Source of the DNA: Cupriavidus neocaledonicus | GTDB taxonomy: Bacteria; Pseudomonadota; Gammaproteobacteria; Burkholderiales; Burkholderiaceae | Length of the DNA stretch: 64,000 nucleotides | Assembly (NCBI RefSeq): GCF_000372525.1 | Contig: NZ_AQUR01000101.1 | Location: 124,001 to 188,000, forward strand | Direction: 5' to 3' | Shown here: one piece after another, positions 43,650-57,412 of the stretch | Layout: each line of letters starts with the position of its first letter | How positions within the stretch are numbered: the first letter of the stretch is position 1 | Translations under genes and position numbers: made by a program | Notes under the pieces: generated by a model | Told to the model about the DNA's origin: nothing | Seen by the model: only the letters and a program-made list of their open reading frames with translations | Databases searched by the model: none

Positions 43650-44281
43650 TGCTTCATCACGTCGGCGCCCTTGGGCACCGTGAACCGGAACGCATCGGCC
43701 GCCAGCGGCGGGTTTTTCTGCATGCCGGTGAAGGTCAGCAGCGTGGTGTTGCCGAACGCATCGCGCAGTTCCATGGCTTCGAGATTGCCGGCCTTGAAGC
43801 CGATGCCGATGCGCTCGAACTGCGTGTCTTTAGCCTTGGGCGTCAGCTCCAGCCATTCCACGCCATCGCGCGTCGGCCCGTTCCTGACCACAAAGTTCTT
43901 GTCCAGGTCGTTGCTGCCGAACAGGATCGCCGCCGGGCTGGAACCCAGCGCGCCATCGAGCTTGCGCTCGGTGACCTGGTTCAGGTCCTTGTCATAGATG
44001 TACAGGGTCTGGCCGTCGGCCTGCAGCAGCTGCTCGTAGGGCTTGGTATAGCGCCAGGTGAACTTGCCCGGGCGCGAGAACACGAAGGTGCCGCTGGAGG
44101 TACCGGTCACCTTGACGTTGGCGCCCTGCCCCTTGACCTGGCGCTGCGTGAATTCGCCGCGCGCGCTCTTCACGCCGGTCACAAAGCTCTGCAACTGGTC
44201 GGTGGCGGCGGCGTGGGCCGGCGCCTGCAGCGCAAACATCGCCAGCGCGGCGCAAGCCGACACGAGGATGCGGTTTCGCAT
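43646..44281 (-). CDS. lolA: Outer-membrane lipoprotein carrier protein
   Basis: Periplasmic chaperone that takes lipoproteins from LolCDE to the outer-membrane receptor LolB. It has 211 residues with a signal peptide ([25 protein letters not shown] cleavage). Conserved segments include [32 protein letters not shown] and [17 protein letters not shown]-like ([20 protein letters not shown]). The start at 44281 is preferred over 44365. It follows ftsK, as usual, but the next standard neighbour, rarA, is displaced. Confidence 0.95.
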   Translation of the reverse strand: MRNRILVSACAALAMFALQAPAHAAATDQLQSFVTGVKSARGEFTQRQVKGQGANVKVTGTSSGTFVFSRPGKFTWRYTKPYEQLLQADGQTLYIYDKDLNQVTERKLDGALGSSPAAILFGSNDLDKNFVVRNGPTRDGVEWLELTPKAKDTQFERIGIGFKAGNLEAMELRDAFGNTTLLTFTGMQKNPPLAADAFRFTVPKGADVMKQ

Positions 44282-44635
44282 GGTTCGGGTCCTGGTAGTT
44301 GTAGGGCGTATAGGGTGATTTGTTGCGTGTGCTGGGCTCAACGCCGTAGGCCGCTGCACGGGCAACTCGTCTGGTTAGAGCAGGGGGCAGCCGGAGGATT
44401 CCACACGGCGCACGCTCTCGGGTAACGGGATATTACGGCAGATGTTTCGGGAACTGCGCCGCGTTTGCGGCGAAATCTCCGAATTGATGGAAAAAGGCAG
44501 GTTGTGGCGACATCTCGTATCCAGCCGAAACACATCCTTGCCTGACCCGAGGCACAATGCCATGTACGTAGTGCAATCTCCACGTTGCGCCACGCGTGCT
44601 TCCTGCCACGCGGCCATTCTTACTGGGTCCGCAAT

Positions 44636-44905
44636 ATGACCACGACCGCATCCAACACTTTTCACGACAAGCGCACCGAGGGCCCCCAGCCGTTCCGGCA
44701 CGGCTTCAAGCGTATTGACCGCGACGAAATCGACACGATCGCGGCGCGCAGGGTCAGGATCGAACTCGAAGCTCGACAGGGAAAGACTGCCGCTGCCAGG
44801 CCCCTTGGTCCCGCCATGGTCGGCACGGGCATCCTGGCGGGCGTGGCCTTTTTCTTTTCCGTGATGACATGGCTGAATGAGACCACGCAGGACAAGGTCG
44901 GCTAG
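44636..44905 (+). CDS. Small single-helix membrane protein, possibly truncated by an amber codon
   Basis: An 89-residue protein with a basic N-terminal half (HGFKRIDRDEIDTIAARRVR) and one hydrophobic segment near residues 61-81 (GPAMVGTGILAGVAFFFSVM), ending at TAG 44903-44905. The same frame continues without a stop as ATAPLASR and then a coiled-coil segment to 45064. This suggests an originally longer membrane-anchored coiled-coil protein now split by a TAG codon. Function unknown. It sits on the plus strand between lolA and ftsK. Confidence 0.55.
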   Translation: MTTTASNTFHDKRTEGPQPFRHGFKRIDRDEIDTIAARRVRIELEARQGKTAAARPLGPAMVGTGILAGVAFFFSVMTWLNETTQDKVG

Positions 44906-44929
44906 GCCACCGCGCCGCTCGCGAGCCGG

Positions 44930-45064
44930 ATGGCCGAAATGGACCGCCGCATCACGGATCGCCTCGATGCGGTCGATGCGCGCATTGAGCGCCTGGAAGT
45001 GCGTGTCGACAAGCAATTTGAAACCATCAACACGAAGCTCGACCAGCTGCTCAAGCGCCGCTAG
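44930..45064 (+). pseudogene. Coiled-coil remnant or short gene in frame with the preceding membrane protein
   Basis: Reads as a 44-residue peptide starting MAEMDRRITDRLDAVDARIE and ending LDQLLKRR, with clear heptad repeats. It has the same reading frame as the 44636 gene and follows its amber stop after eight codons, so it is probably the C-terminal part of one original protein. Alternatively it could be reached by readthrough or reinitiation. Confidence 0.5.
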
Positions 45065-45118
45065 CACAAATCATCAGCCGGGCACAAACCAGGTCGGCCG
45101 GGATGAGCGCTGGCAAGC

Positions 45119-47458
45119 TCAGTCATCGTCACGCGCGGCCGCACCGCTCCCCTGCACCAGGATGTCGCGGTTGCCGTTGCCCGACATGGCCGAGACCAGC
45201 CCGGCCTTCTCCATGTCTTCGAGCAGCCGCGCGGCGCGGTTGTAGCCGATGCGCAGGTGGCGCTGCACCAGCGAGATCGACGCGCGCCGGTTCTTCAGCA
45301 CCACCTCTACCGCCTGGTCGTACAGCGGATCGGCTTCGCCGCCACCACCGCCGATGCCGGCACCGCCCCCGAAACCATCGCCACCGCCGCCGTCATCGGT
45401 CAGCCCGCCTTCCAGGATGCCTTCGATGTAGTTGGCCTCGCCGGATTCCTTGAGCTTTTCCACCACCCGGTGGACTTCGTCGTCCGAGACAAAGGCGCCG
45501 TGCACGCGCACCGGCAGCCCGGTGCCGGGCGCCAGGTAGAGCATGTCGCCCATGCCCAGCAGCGTCTCGGCGCCCTGCTGGTCGAGGATGGTGCGCGAAT
45601 CGATCTTGCTGCTGACCTGGAACGCGATCCGGGTCGGCACGTTGGCCTTGATCAGGCCGGTGATCACGTCCACCGACGGGCGCTGCGTGGCCAGCACCAG
45701 GTGCAGACCGGCGGCGCGCGCCTTCTGTGCGATGCGGGCGATCAGTTCTTCCACCTTCTTGCCGACCACCATCATCAGGTCGGCCAGTTCGTCGATGACG
45801 ATGACGATGGTGGGCAGCTTTTCCAGCGGCTCCGGTGCGTCCGGGGTCAGGCTGAACGGGTTCGGGATCTTCTCTTCCCTGGCCGCGGCCTCGTCGATCT
45901 TCTTGTTGTAGCCGGCCAGGTTGCGCACGCCCAGCTTGCTCATCAGCTTGTAGCGGCGCTCCATCTCGCCGACGGCCCAGTTCAGCGCGTTGCCGGCCTG
46001 GCGCATGTCGGTCACCACCGGGCACAGCAGGTGCGGAATGCCCTCGTAGACGCTCATTTCGAGCATCTTCGGGTCGATCAGGATCAGGCGCACGCTTTCG
46101 GGCTTGGCCTTGTACAGCAGCGACAGGATCATCGCGTTGATGCCCACCGACTTGCCCGAGCCGGTGGTGCCCGCCACCATGCAGTGCGGCATGCGCGCCA
46201 GGTCGGCCACCATCGGCTTGCCGGCGATGTCCTTGCCCAGCGCCATGGTCAGGCTGGAGGCGCTCTCGTTGTAGACCTGCGAGCCCAGGATTTCCGACAG
46301 GCGCACGGTCTGGCGCTTCGGGTTGGGCAGCTCCAGCCCCATGTAGTTCTTGCCCGGGATGGTCTCGACCACGCGGATCGACACCAGCGACAGCGAACGG
46401 GCCAGGTCGCGCGCCAGGTTCACCACCTGGCTGCCCTTGACCCCGGTGGCGGGCTCGATCTCGTAGCGGGTGATGACCGGGCCCGGGTAGGCCGCCACCA
46501 CCTTGACCTCGACGCCGAAGTCCTTGAGCTTTTTCTCGATCAGGCGCGACGTGAACTCCAGCGTCTCGGCGCTGACGGTCTCCTGGTGCGGCGGGATCGG
46601 ATCCAGCAGCGACAGCGGCGGCAGGTCCGAATCCTGGATATCGGCGAACAGCGGCTGCTGCTTCTCGCGCTCGACGCGCTCGTGCTTGGGCACTGCCTGC
46701 GGGCGCACGATCTGCACCGGCGCCGCCTCTTCGATGCGCACGCGCTGCACCTCGACGGTTTCCTTGCGCTCGGTCTTGGCGGCCTCGCCGATGATGCGGT
46801 CCTGCTTGCTCTCGCGGCGGGCCTTGAAGCCCAGAAACAGGGTCTCGACAAAGCCGCCGATCTGCTCGGCCACGCTCAGCCACGAGAAATGGAAGAACAG
46901 CGACAGCCCGATCGCCAGCAGCAGCAACAGCAGCAGGGTCGCGCCGGTAAAGCCCAGCGCCACCTGCAGCCAGCCGCCGAGCAGGTCGCCCAGCACCCCG
47001 CCGGGCGCGCGCGGCAGCGCGGCGCGCAGCGGGTACATGCGGATCGCCTCCAGGCCCATGCTGGAGAACAGGGTCAGCACGAAGCCGATCCAGCTGACGG
47101 TGACGCCCTGGCGGTGCAGGCCGTGGTCGGTGCGCTCGGGCAGTTCGGCGGTCAGCGTGCGCCAGCCGCGCCAGCAGCGGCGCACCAGCAGCACCGCCAG
47201 CCAGTAGGCGGAAAAGCCGAAGATGAAGAACAGCACATCCGCGACCCAGGCGCCGACGCGGCCGCCCAGGTTATGGATGTCGGCCACCTGGTTGGCATGG
47301 GACCAGCCGGGGTCGGTCTTGCTGTAGCTGGCCAGCACGCACAGGAAACCCAGCGTGACGGCCAGCAGCAGGAACCAGCGGACCTCGCCCAGCAGTTTGC
47401 CGATGCGGGATGGCAAGGCTGAGGGATCGGTGCGGGTGGTCGTGGTAGCTCGGGCCAT
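45119..47458 (-). CDS. ftsK: DNA translocase FtsK
   Basis: A division-septum DNA pump that resolves chromosome dimers through XerCD at dif. It has 779 residues, shorter than E. coli FtsK (about 1,330), with a short linker. Four or so membrane helices fill residues 20-195. The motor domain has Walker [15 protein letters not shown] and Walker [19 protein letters not shown]. The C-terminal gamma winged-helix domain ([20 protein letters not shown], then [20 protein letters not shown]) reads KOPS-like sites. A Gly-rich linker precedes it. It diverges from trxB. Confidence 0.95.
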   Translation of the reverse strand: MARATTTTRTDPSALPSRIGKLLGEVRWFLLLAVTLGFLCVLASYSKTDPGWSHANQVADIHNLGGRVGAWVADVLFFIFGFSAYWLAVLLVRRCWRGWRTLTAELPERTDHGLHRQGVTVSWIGFVLTLFSSMGLEAIRMYPLRAALPRAPGGVLGDLLGGWLQVALGFTGATLLLLLLLAIGLSLFFHFSWLSVAEQIGGFVETLFLGFKARRESKQDRIIGEAAKTERKETVEVQRVRIEEAAPVQIVRPQAVPKHERVEREKQQPLFADIQDSDLPPLSLLDPIPPHQETVSAETLEFTSRLIEKKLKDFGVEVKVVAAYPGPVITRYEIEPATGVKGSQVVNLARDLARSLSLVSIRVVETIPGKNYMGLELPNPKRQTVRLSEILGSQVYNESASSLTMALGKDIAGKPMVADLARMPHCMVAGTTGSGKSVGINAMILSLLYKAKPESVRLILIDPKMLEMSVYEGIPHLLCPVVTDMRQAGNALNWAVGEMERRYKLMSKLGVRNLAGYNKKIDEAAAREEKIPNPFSLTPDAPEPLEKLPTIVIVIDELADLMMVVGKKVEELIARIAQKARAAGLHLVLATQRPSVDVITGLIKANVPTRIAFQVSSKIDSRTILDQQGAETLLGMGDMLYLAPGTGLPVRVHGAFVSDDEVHRVVEKLKESGEANYIEGILEGGLTDDGGGGDGFGGGAGIGGGGGEADPLYDQAVEVVLKNRRASISLVQRHLRIGYNRAARLLEDMEKAGLVSAMSGNGNRDILVQGSGAAARDDD

Positions 47459-47630
47459 GCCTGGTTGAAACTCGCGTGTTAGGGGATTCCGGATCGGTTT
47501 CGGACCGATGCCGCCGGCGGCCGGGGTTCGTTCGCCGGGTGACGGACAGGCATCGTGGCGGCCATTTTAACGTGGCCCGAGACTATCGCACCCATTGGAA
47601 TTTGCAACAGTGAGCAAATGCGGCTCCTCT

Positions 47631-48658
<1,028 letters not shown>

Positions 48659-48737
48659 GCCATCCCCTCCGCCGGCAGCCGTCAGCGCCGCCGGCGCGTC
48701 ACACGGGCGCGGGCCCGCCCGCGGCCCCGCCAGTCGA

Positions 48738-48743
48738 TATAAT
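48738..48743 (+). promoter_or_regulatory. Perfect -10 (TATAAT) for the Smr gene
   Basis: TATAAT at 48738-48743, 29 bp before the ATG at 48773, with a CCGGAG ribosome site between. Confidence 0.5.
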
Positions 48744-48772
48744 CGGCGCCGAGCCTCCGGAGATTTTTTTCA

Positions 48773-49447
48773 ATGACGCACGGCGCCCGCAAACCCGACC
48801 GACCGCCCCAACGCCTCGGCCTGAACGACCTTGCCAGGCTGCGCGACACCCTCAAGGCCGATACCGAGCGCCGCGAAGCCGAGCGCCTTGCCGCCGAGCA
48901 GGCGGCCGCGCGCGCGCGTGCCGAAGCCGATGTGTTCCGCACCAGCGTGGGCCAGGTCAGCCAGCTGCGCGACCGCAACCGCGCCCACCATCCCCCCAGC
49001 AAGCCCGCGCCGGTGCCGGTGCAGTCGCAGCGCAACGACCAGGCGGTGCTGCAGGCGTCGCTGTCGGACGAATTCGATGTCGAAAGCCTGCTCGAGACCG
49101 ACGAGACGCTGTCGTTCCGCCGGCCCGGCATCGGCATGGACGTGGTGCGCAAGCTGCGCCGCGGCGAATGGGTGCCGCAGGACAAGGTCGACCTGCACGG
49201 CCTGCGCAGCGACGAGGCGCGCGAGGCGCTGGCCGAGTTCCTGCGCCGCTCGGTGCGCAACGGCGTGCGCTGCGTGCGCGTGATCCACGGCAAGGGCCTG
49301 GGCTCGCCCGACAAGCTGCCGGTGCTCAAGGGCAAGGTGCGCAGCTGGCTGGTGCAGAAGGAGGAAGTGCTGGCCTTCGTGCAGGCGCGCGAGGCCGAAG
49401 GCGGCGCCGGCGCGCTGATGGTGCTGCTGCGCCAGCCGCGCGCCTGA
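48773..49447 (+). CDS. Smr-domain protein (possible DNA/RNA nuclease)
   Basis: A 224-residue soluble protein. The N-terminal part is charged and probably disordered (RLAAEQAAARARAEADVFRT). The Smr domain fills about residues 135-220, with VDLHGLRSDEAREALAEFL and VIHGKGLGSPDKLPVLKGKV, the LDLHG and HGKG motifs of MutS2-type Smr endonuclease domains. It probably nicks branched or structured DNA or RNA. It is just before a TRIC-type gene and has its own promoter. Confidence 0.9.
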   Translation: MTHGARKPDRPPQRLGLNDLARLRDTLKADTERREAERLAAEQAAARARAEADVFRTSVGQVSQLRDRNRAHHPPSKPAPVPVQSQRNDQAVLQASLSDEFDVESLLETDETLSFRRPGIGMDVVRKLRRGEWVPQDKVDLHGLRSDEAREALAEFLRRSVRNGVRCVRVIHGKGLGSPDKLPVLKGKVRSWLVQKEEVLAFVQAREAEGGAGALMVLLRQPRA

Positions 49448-49459
49448 CGCCCCGCCCGG

Positions 49460-50101
49460 ATGCATCTTCCGCTCGAGTTGCTGATGGGGCGGCTGCCCCT
49501 GATCCTCCACATCATGGAGGTGATCGGCGTGCTCGCCTTCGCGGTCTCGGGGGTGGTCGACGCGCGCAAGCAGCGCCTGGACGTGGTCGGCACCTTCGTG
49601 GTGGCCTTTGCCACCGCCTTCGGCGGCGGCACCGTGCGCGACGTGCTGCTCGACCGGCGCCCGTTCTACTGGGTCGACCATGAAGGCTACGTGCTGCTGA
49701 TCTTCGTGATGTCGTTCGGCGCGTCGTTCGTGCTGCGCGTGGTCAGCCGCGTAGCCTCGGACCGGGCCATGATCGTGGCCGACGCCATCGGGCTGGGGCT
49801 GTTCTCGGTGACCGGCGCCTCGCTGGCGCTGGTGGCGCAGATGACGCCGACCGTGGCGGTCATGATGGGCATCATCTCGGCCGTGTTCGGCGGCGTGGTG
49901 CGCGACGTGCTGTGCAATGAAGTGCCGATGATCCTGCGCGACCGCTCGCCCTATGCCACCTGCTCGTTCATCGGCTGCTGGATCTATATCGGCCTGAGCT
50001 GGGTCGAGGTGCAGCAGGAGGCGGCGCTGCTGACCGGCGCGCTGGCGATCATCGCCATGCGCCTGGCGTCGGTGCGGTATGGCTGGAAGCTGCCCAGCTG
50101 A
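49460..50101 (+). CDS. TRIC-family (UPF0126) cation channel-like membrane protein
   Basis: A 213-residue inner-membrane protein with seven hydrophobic segments and a two-repeat layout: FAVSGVVDARKQRLDVVGTF and GTVRDVLL near residues 25-60, and the second copy FSVTGASLALVAQ and FGGVVRDVLCNEVP near 115-160. The GG(T/V)VRD repeats are typical of UPF0126/TRIC, trimeric cation channels. Physiological ion in bacteria is probably K+. It follows the Smr gene by 12 bp and is probably in the same transcript. Confidence 0.9.
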   Translation: MHLPLELLMGRLPLILHIMEVIGVLAFAVSGVVDARKQRLDVVGTFVVAFATAFGGGTVRDVLLDRRPFYWVDHEGYVLLIFVMSFGASFVLRVVSRVASDRAMIVADAIGLGLFSVTGASLALVAQMTPTVAVMMGIISAVFGGVVRDVLCNEVPMILRDRSPYATCSFIGCWIYIGLSWVEVQQEAALLTGALAIIAMRLASVRYGWKLPS

Positions 50102-50131
50102 GCCTCGGCCAGGGCGTACCCACCAATGAAA

Positions 50132-50153
50132 ACGCCGCCCTGCAGGGCGGCGT
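50132..50153 (-). terminator. Palindromic terminator after glnB
   Basis: A perfect 22-bp palindrome (ACGCCGCCCTGCAGGGCGGCGT, 50132-50153; ACGCCGCCCT pairs with AGGGCGGCGT). On the minus strand it is followed by TTTTCATTGG, so it is a good terminator for glnB, and may also stop plus-strand transcription from the TRIC gene. Confidence 0.75.
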
Positions 50154-50175
50154 GTCGCTGGAGCGGGACGATGAC

Positions 50176-50538
<363 letters not shown>

Positions 50539-50585
50539 TCACGCCTGGCGGCGCATCGCCGCGGACGCGGCGCTCTCCGGAGGGC

Positions 50586-50594
50586 ATTTTAACA
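50586..50594 (-). promoter_or_regulatory. Candidate extended -10 for glnB
   Basis: The minus strand reads TGTTAAAAT (50594-50586), an extended -10 about 72 bp before the glnB start. No strong -35. The rest of the 243-bp nadE-glnB gap has no other clear feature. Confidence 0.4.
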
Positions 50595-50757
50595 GCCCTT
50601 GGACCCTTGCATTTCCGCCAGGGCCCCGGCCGGCGCGACCGCTACGTGGGCTGCACGCATCCGGCGCCATTCGCGCCTGTGGATAAGCCTGTGGGTAGCC
50701 GCTGGAGAACCTGTGCATAAACCGGCACTCCAACGACTCCTCAACCGGGCCTGGCGC

Positions 50758-52806
<2,049 letters not shown>

Positions 52807-53012
52807 ATCGGGCCTTGGTGAGGGGAGTCGTGCGGCGGTCTGTTGGACCAACCGCAAGCGTGCGGGTCGCCGGGTGCATCCGTGAATGCCTGCGAGAGCA
52901 CTATTGACCAGGATGCTCCATTTTACGACGCCAGCCCTGGCGTTGCCGCGCCGCGCAGCCGGGGCACAGTGTTTCCGGTAGACTCGACCGGTCCACACAG
53001 GGAACTGGTGCA

Positions 53013-54254
53013 ATGCAGTCTGAACCATGCGTGCCCGGCCAGGGCGAGCCGGCACGGGAACCGCACGACCGAGCCGGCGCAGCCGCGGCGCAATACCGTA
53101 CCGAGATCGTCTCCGACCTGGGCCAGATCGATGCCGCCGCCTGGGACGCCCTGGTGGCCCGCCACGCCGATGCCACGCCCTTCCTCAGGCATGCCTTCCT
53201 GCACGCGCTGCACGCCAGCGGCAGCGCCTGTCCGGATACCGGATGGCATCCGCGCTACCTGACCTTGTGGGCGCCGCCCGCGGCCGGCCGCCCGCAACGG
53301 CTGGCCGCCGCCATGCCGCTCTACGCCAAGGCGCATTCCTATGGCGAGTATGTCTTCGACTGGGCCTGGGCCGACGCCTATGCCCGCAACGGCATCGAGT
53401 ACTACCCCAAGTGGCTGGCGGCGATCCCGTTCACGCCGGTGCGCGGCGCGCGGCTGCTGGCCGAAGACGCCGAGGCGCGCCGGCTGCTGCTGCAGGTGGC
53501 GCTGGCGCTGGCCGCCGACAGCCAGATGTCGTCGCTGCACATCCTGTTTCCGGACGAGGCCGAGGCCGCGCTGATGGCGCAGGCCGGCATGCTGATGCGG
53601 CACGGCGTGCAGTTCCACTGGACCAATGACGGCTACGGCAGCTTCGACGACTTTCTCGCCACGCTGTCGCAGAAGAAGCGCAAGAACATCCGCGCCGAGC
53701 GCCGCCAGGTGGCGCAGGCCGGCATCACCTTCCGCCGCCTGCGCGGCGCCGAAATCGACGACGAAGCGTGGAAGTTCTTCAACCGCTGCTATCGCCAGAC
53801 CTACCGCGAGCACCATTCCACGCCTTACCTGAACCTGGATTTCTTCCGCCGCATCGGCGCCGCCATGCCGCAGCACCTGCTGCTGGTGATCGCCGAGCGC
53901 GCGGGCCGGCCCATCGCCAGCTCGCTGCTGGTCTATGACGCCGCGCCGGAAGTCAGCACGCTCTACGGGCGCTACTGGGGCGCGCTGGAATATCACCCGT
54001 GCCTGCATTTCGAGACCGCGTATTACCAGCCGCTCGAGTTCTGCATCGAACACGGCATCGGCACCTTCGAAGGCGGCGCGCAGGGCGAACACAAGATGGC
54101 ACGCGGCTTCCTGCCGGTGGCCACGCGCTCGGCCCACTGGCTGGCGCACCCGGCCTTCTCCGATGCCGTCGAGCGCTTCCTCGCGCGCGAGCGCCAGGGC
54201 ATCGACGCTTATCTGGACGAGCTCGGCGAACGCAACCCGTTCGCGCGTACCTGA
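53013..54254 (+). CDS. FemAB-like / GNAT acyltransferase (COG3146 group)
   Basis: A 413-residue soluble protein of the peptidogalycan biosynthesis-type (PF04339) acyltransferase group. Features include [14 protein letters not shown] near residue 57, [20 protein letters not shown] near 119, [15 protein letters not shown]-like ([20 protein letters not shown]), and [20 protein letters not shown] near 350. It probably transfers an acyl or aminoacyl group; substrate unknown. It diverges from nadE across 206 bp. Confidence 0.83.
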   Translation: MQSEPCVPGQGEPAREPHDRAGAAAAQYRTEIVSDLGQIDAAAWDALVARHADATPFLRHAFLHALHASGSACPDTGWHPRYLTLWAPPAAGRPQRLAAAMPLYAKAHSYGEYVFDWAWADAYARNGIEYYPKWLAAIPFTPVRGARLLAEDAEARRLLLQVALALAADSQMSSLHILFPDEAEAALMAQAGMLMRHGVQFHWTNDGYGSFDDFLATLSQKKRKNIRAERRQVAQAGITFRRLRGAEIDDEAWKFFNRCYRQTYREHHSTPYLNLDFFRRIGAAMPQHLLLVIAERAGRPIASSLLVYDAAPEVSTLYGRYWGALEYHPCLHFETAYYQPLEFCIEHGIGTFEGGAQGEHKMARGFLPVATRSAHWLAHPAFSDAVERFLARERQGIDAYLDELGERNPFART

Positions 54255-54266
54255 CGCCTGCGTCGC

Positions 54267-54839
54267 TCAGCGCCACATGCGCCGCAGCGTGTCGTCGCCC
54301 AGCATGTAGTGATGGAACAGCGATGCCATCGCATGCAGGCCGATGACCAGGTAGAACGCGGTGCCGAGGGTTTCGTGGAAGTCCTTGACGGTGTCCTTCA
54401 GCACCGGGTCGGGCGCGACCAGTGCCGGCACTTCGACGCCCAGCGCAGGCAGCGCCAGCAGGTGGCCGCCGGCATTCATCGCCAGCAGGCCCAGCAGCGG
54501 CTGGGTCAGGATGAACAGGTACAGCACCCAGTGCATGGCCGCGCCGGCCCGTTGCATCCAGCGCGCGCCCGGCTCCGGCGCGGGCGCGCCGCGCAGCAGC
54601 CGCCACAGCAGGCGCGGCACCGCCAGCCCCAGCACCAGCGCGCCGGCCCATTCATGCACCGCCATGGCGAGCGCGCGCGGCGGCGTGCCCCTGGCGAAGC
54701 TGCCCTTCAGCTCGATCGCGGCATAGGCCAGTGCCACCAGCACGAACACTGCCCAATGGAACGACACCGCCAGCCGGTCATAGCGGCGCGACGATGGCAG
54801 GGTCTGCGGCAAAGGCTGGATTTCGGTGATGGGATGCAT
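54267..54839 (-). CDS. Cytochrome b561
   Basis: A 190-residue inner-membrane dihaem cytochrome b of the CybB family, an electron carrier between quinone and other partners. There are four hydrophobic segments. Likely haem-ligand histidines lie in SFHWAVFVL near the start, AVHEWAGALVLG and YLVIGLHAMASLFHHYMLGD at the end. From the ATG at 54839 the length is normal. It converges with the FemAB-like gene, 12 bp away. Confidence 0.88.
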   Translation of the reverse strand: MHPITEIQPLPQTLPSSRRYDRLAVSFHWAVFVLVALAYAAIELKGSFARGTPPRALAMAVHEWAGALVLGLAVPRLLWRLLRGAPAPEPGARWMQRAGAAMHWVLYLFILTQPLLGLLAMNAGGHLLALPALGVEVPALVAPDPVLKDTVKDFHETLGTAFYLVIGLHAMASLFHHYMLGDDTLRRMWR

Positions 54840-54919
54840 GGGGACTCCTCTTGTCAGTACCCGCCTAGCGTAGCCCGGGCCACTTTTCCGGGTGCTAACG
54901 CGCATCAAGCGCTCGGCAA

Positions 54920-54943
54920 TAAAAAACCCCGCCGGAGCGGGGT
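54920..54943 (-). terminator. Intrinsic terminator after ppa
   Basis: ACCCCGC (54926-54932) pairs with GCGGGGT (54937-54943). On the minus strand it is followed by six or more T. It lies 20 bp after the ppa stop. Confidence 0.88.
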
Positions 54944-54963
54944 CTGTTCAGCGGGCGTTCAGC

Positions 54964-55491
54964 TTACTTCTTGTAGTTGGCCACGCCGTCGGTGATTTCC
55001 TTGTGGGCTTCCTCGATGCCGGCCCAGCCTTCGACCTTGACCCACTTGCCGGCTTCCAGTGCCTTGTAGTGCTCAAAGAAGTGCTTGATCTGGTCGAGCA
55101 GGTTTTGCGGCACGTCGGACAGGCCCTTCATGTAGGCGGTGGCGGGCGACAGCTTGTCCACCGGCACGGCGACCAGCTTGGCGTCGACGCCGGACTCGTC
55201 GGTCATCTTCAGCATGCCGAGTGCGCGGCAGCGCACCACGGCGCCGGCCAGGATCGGGAACGGCGACAGCACCAGCACGTCAACCGGGTCGCCATCGCCC
55301 GACAGCGTCTGCGGGATATAGCCGTAGTTGGCGGGGTAGCGCATGCCGGTGCCGATGAAGCGGTCGACGAACAGCAGGCCGGTTTCCTTGTCGGCCTCGT
55401 ACTTCACCGGATCGCTCTGGGCCGAGATCTCGATGATGACGTTGAAATCGTTGGGAATGTCCTTGCCCGGGGATACGAGGTTGAAGCTCAT
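54964..55491 (-). CDS. ppa: Inorganic pyrophosphatase
   Basis: Cytoplasmic family I pyrophosphatase, 175 residues from MSFNLVSPG, which pulls biosynthetic reactions by hydrolysing PPi. The signature [10 protein letters not shown] (metal-binding aspartates) is near residues 66-75, and the family segments [12 protein letters not shown] and YGYIPQTL are present. The longer start at 55692 adds 67 atypical residues. It ends in a strong terminator. Confidence 0.97.
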   Translation of the reverse strand: MSFNLVSPGKDIPNDFNVIIEISAQSDPVKYEADKETGLLFVDRFIGTGMRYPANYGYIPQTLSGDGDPVDVLVLSPFPILAGAVVRCRALGMLKMTDESGVDAKLVAVPVDKLSPATAYMKGLSDVPQNLLDQIKHFFEHYKALEAGKWVKVEGWAGIEEAHKEITDGVANYKK

Positions 55492-55694
55492 GCGGTTCTC
55501 CAGATGCCTGCGCTGTGTTGTCGGATGGCGGGCATTATAGCGGCTCGCGCCTGACCGGTTGCTGACACGCCGCCGCCGGTTCCGACTTCGCGGGCCCGCT
55601 GCAACGCGTTGCAGCGGCGCCGGCGTGGGCGATAATGGCGCATTCTTCAGCCGACACTGAATAGCCGCAGCCTTTATGCTGCCCGGAGCCACCC

Positions 55695-57131
55695 ATGCAC
55701 GCCCAGCACTTCGTCGCCAACCGCCTGATCGCCCCCGACAACGGCCTGCGCATCAAGGTCTTCGATCCCTCCAACGGCGAGCCCTTTGCCGAGATTGCGC
55801 GCGGCAACGCCACCGATATCAACGTCGCCGTCCATGCGGCGCGCCAGGCCGCCGACGGCGCCTGGGGCCAGATGGCCCCGGCCGAGCGGGTGCGCCTGCT
55901 CAACCGCGTCGCCGTGGCCCTGATCGCCCATGAAGAAGAACTGGGCGCGCTCGAGGCCCGCGACACCGGCAAGCCGCTGCGCCAGGCGCGCGCCGATGCC
56001 CGCGCGGTGGCGCGCTACTTCGAGTTCTATGCCGGCGCCGTGGACAAGCTGCACGGCCAGACCATCCCCTACAACCCGGGCTACACCGTGCTGACGGTGC
56101 GCGAGCCGCACGGCGTGACCGGCCACATCATCCCGTGGAACTACCCGCTGCAGATCTTCGGGCGCAGCGTGGGCGCGGCGCTGGCCGCCGGCAACGCGTG
56201 CGTGGTCAAGCCGGCCGAGGATGCCTGCCTGTCGCTGCTGCGCGTGGCCGAGATCGCCGCCGAGGCCGGCCTGCCCGAAGGCGCGCTCAACCTCATCACG
56301 GGCTACGGCCACGAGGCCGGCGCCGCGCTGGCGCGCCACCCCGGCATCCAGCACATCTCGTTCACCGGCTCGCCGCAGACCGGCAAGCTGGTGTCGCAGC
56401 TGGCCGCCGAGAACCACGTGCCGGTGACGCTGGAACTGGGCGGCAAGTCGCCGCAGATCGTGTTCGCCGATGCCGACCTCGACGCAGTGGTGCCGGTGGT
56501 GGTCAACGGCATCGTGCAGAACGCCGGACAGACCTGCTCGGCCGGCAGCCGCCTGCTGGTGGAGCGCCCGGTCTACGACGTGCTGCTGGATCGGCTCGCG
56601 TCGGTGTTCGAAGCGCTGCGCGTGGGCCCGTCCGAGCTCGACCTGGAATGCGGCCCGCTGATCAGCCGCAAGCAGCAGCAGCGCGTGTGGGACTTCGTCT
56701 CCGACGCGCAGCACGCCGGCGTGGCGGTAATGGCGCAGGGCCAGATCGTGGCCGAGGCGCCCGAGGCCGGCTATTACCAGGTGCCGATGCTGTTCCGCGA
56801 CGTGCCGCCCGCGCACCGGCTGGCGCAGGAAGAAGTGTTCGGCCCGCTGCTGGCCGCGATGCCGTTCGACACCGAAGCCGAAGCCGTCGCGCTGGCCAAC
56901 GGCACGCCCTATGGGCTGGTCGCCGGGGTCTGGACCCGCGACGGCGGGCGCCAGCTGCGCCTGGCGCACAAGCTGCGCGCGGGCCAGGTCTTTATCAACA
57001 ACTACGGCGCCGGCGGCGGCGTGGAGCTGCCCTTCGGCGGCAGCGGCCAGTCCGGCTACGGCCGCGAAAAGGGCTTCGAGGCCCTGTACGGATTCACCAC
57101 CCTGAAAACCATTGCCATTCAACATGGGTAA
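55695..57131 (+). CDS. NAD(P)-dependent aldehyde dehydrogenase
   Basis: A 478-residue ALDH-superfamily enzyme, oxidising an aldehyde to an acid. The general base is E247 in [10 protein letters not shown], the catalytic cysteine is C281 in [11 protein letters not shown], and [13 protein letters not shown] plus [11 protein letters not shown] mark the coenzyme site. The substrate is not obvious; a small exported-substrate or sugar-acid role is suggested by the SDR and MFS genes downstream. Its stop overlaps the start of the next gene (57124-57131). Confidence 0.91.
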   Translation: MHAQHFVANRLIAPDNGLRIKVFDPSNGEPFAEIARGNATDINVAVHAARQAADGAWGQMAPAERVRLLNRVAVALIAHEEELGALEARDTGKPLRQARADARAVARYFEFYAGAVDKLHGQTIPYNPGYTVLTVREPHGVTGHIIPWNYPLQIFGRSVGAALAAGNACVVKPAEDACLSLLRVAEIAAEAGLPEGALNLITGYGHEAGAALARHPGIQHISFTGSPQTGKLVSQLAAENHVPVTLELGGKSPQIVFADADLDAVVPVVVNGIVQNAGQTCSAGSRLLVERPVYDVLLDRLASVFEALRVGPSELDLECGPLISRKQQQRVWDFVSDAQHAGVAVMAQGQIVAEAPEAGYYQVPMLFRDVPPAHRLAQEEVFGPLLAAMPFDTEAEAVALANGTPYGLVAGVWTRDGGRQLRLAHKLRAGQVFINNYGAGGGVELPFGGSGQSGYGREKGFEALYGFTTLKTIAIQHG

Positions 57132-57366
57132 CATCAATTTCCTGTCGGTCGCCTTTGCCATCTTCTTTTTCTGGATGGCCTGGCATGTGCGGAACAAGCG
57201 CGCCACCAATCCTTCCGGCATGCCGCGACTGCAGGTGTTCAAGCGCAAGTGGGGCGACGTGGTCGGCGACCGCGTGCACTGGTGCCTGTATGTGGCGCTG
57301 CCGTTCCTGCTGGCGCTGATGATGGTGGCGAATGCCCTGAGGGGGCGCGGGCCGTTTTCGCACTAG
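57124..57366 (+). CDS. Small two-helix membrane protein
   Basis: An 80-residue protein with two hydrophobic segments (residues 6-19, FLSVAFAIFFFWMA; and about 55-71, WCLYVALPFLLALMMVA) and a basic loop between (FKRKWGDVVGDRVH). I do not recognise the family. Its ATG lies inside the end of the aldehyde dehydrogenase gene (CATGGGTAA), so translation is coupled, and it may be a partner or unrelated hitch-hiker. Confidence 0.65.
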   Translation: MGNINFLSVAFAIFFFWMAWHVRNKRATNPSGMPRLQVFKRKWGDVVGDRVHWCLYVALPFLLALMMVANALRGRGPFSH

Positions 57367-57412
57367 CCCCGCCCTGCACCGGATATCACCAAGAACAACC
57401 GAGGAGACAAGC

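Noticed and set aside
44442-44639. A 65-codon plus-strand open frame ending with a 4-base overlap at the membrane protein start
   Set aside because: Odd composition with many Cys/His/Arg and no recognisable motif. Overlap with the next start is suggestive, but I could not support it as a gene.
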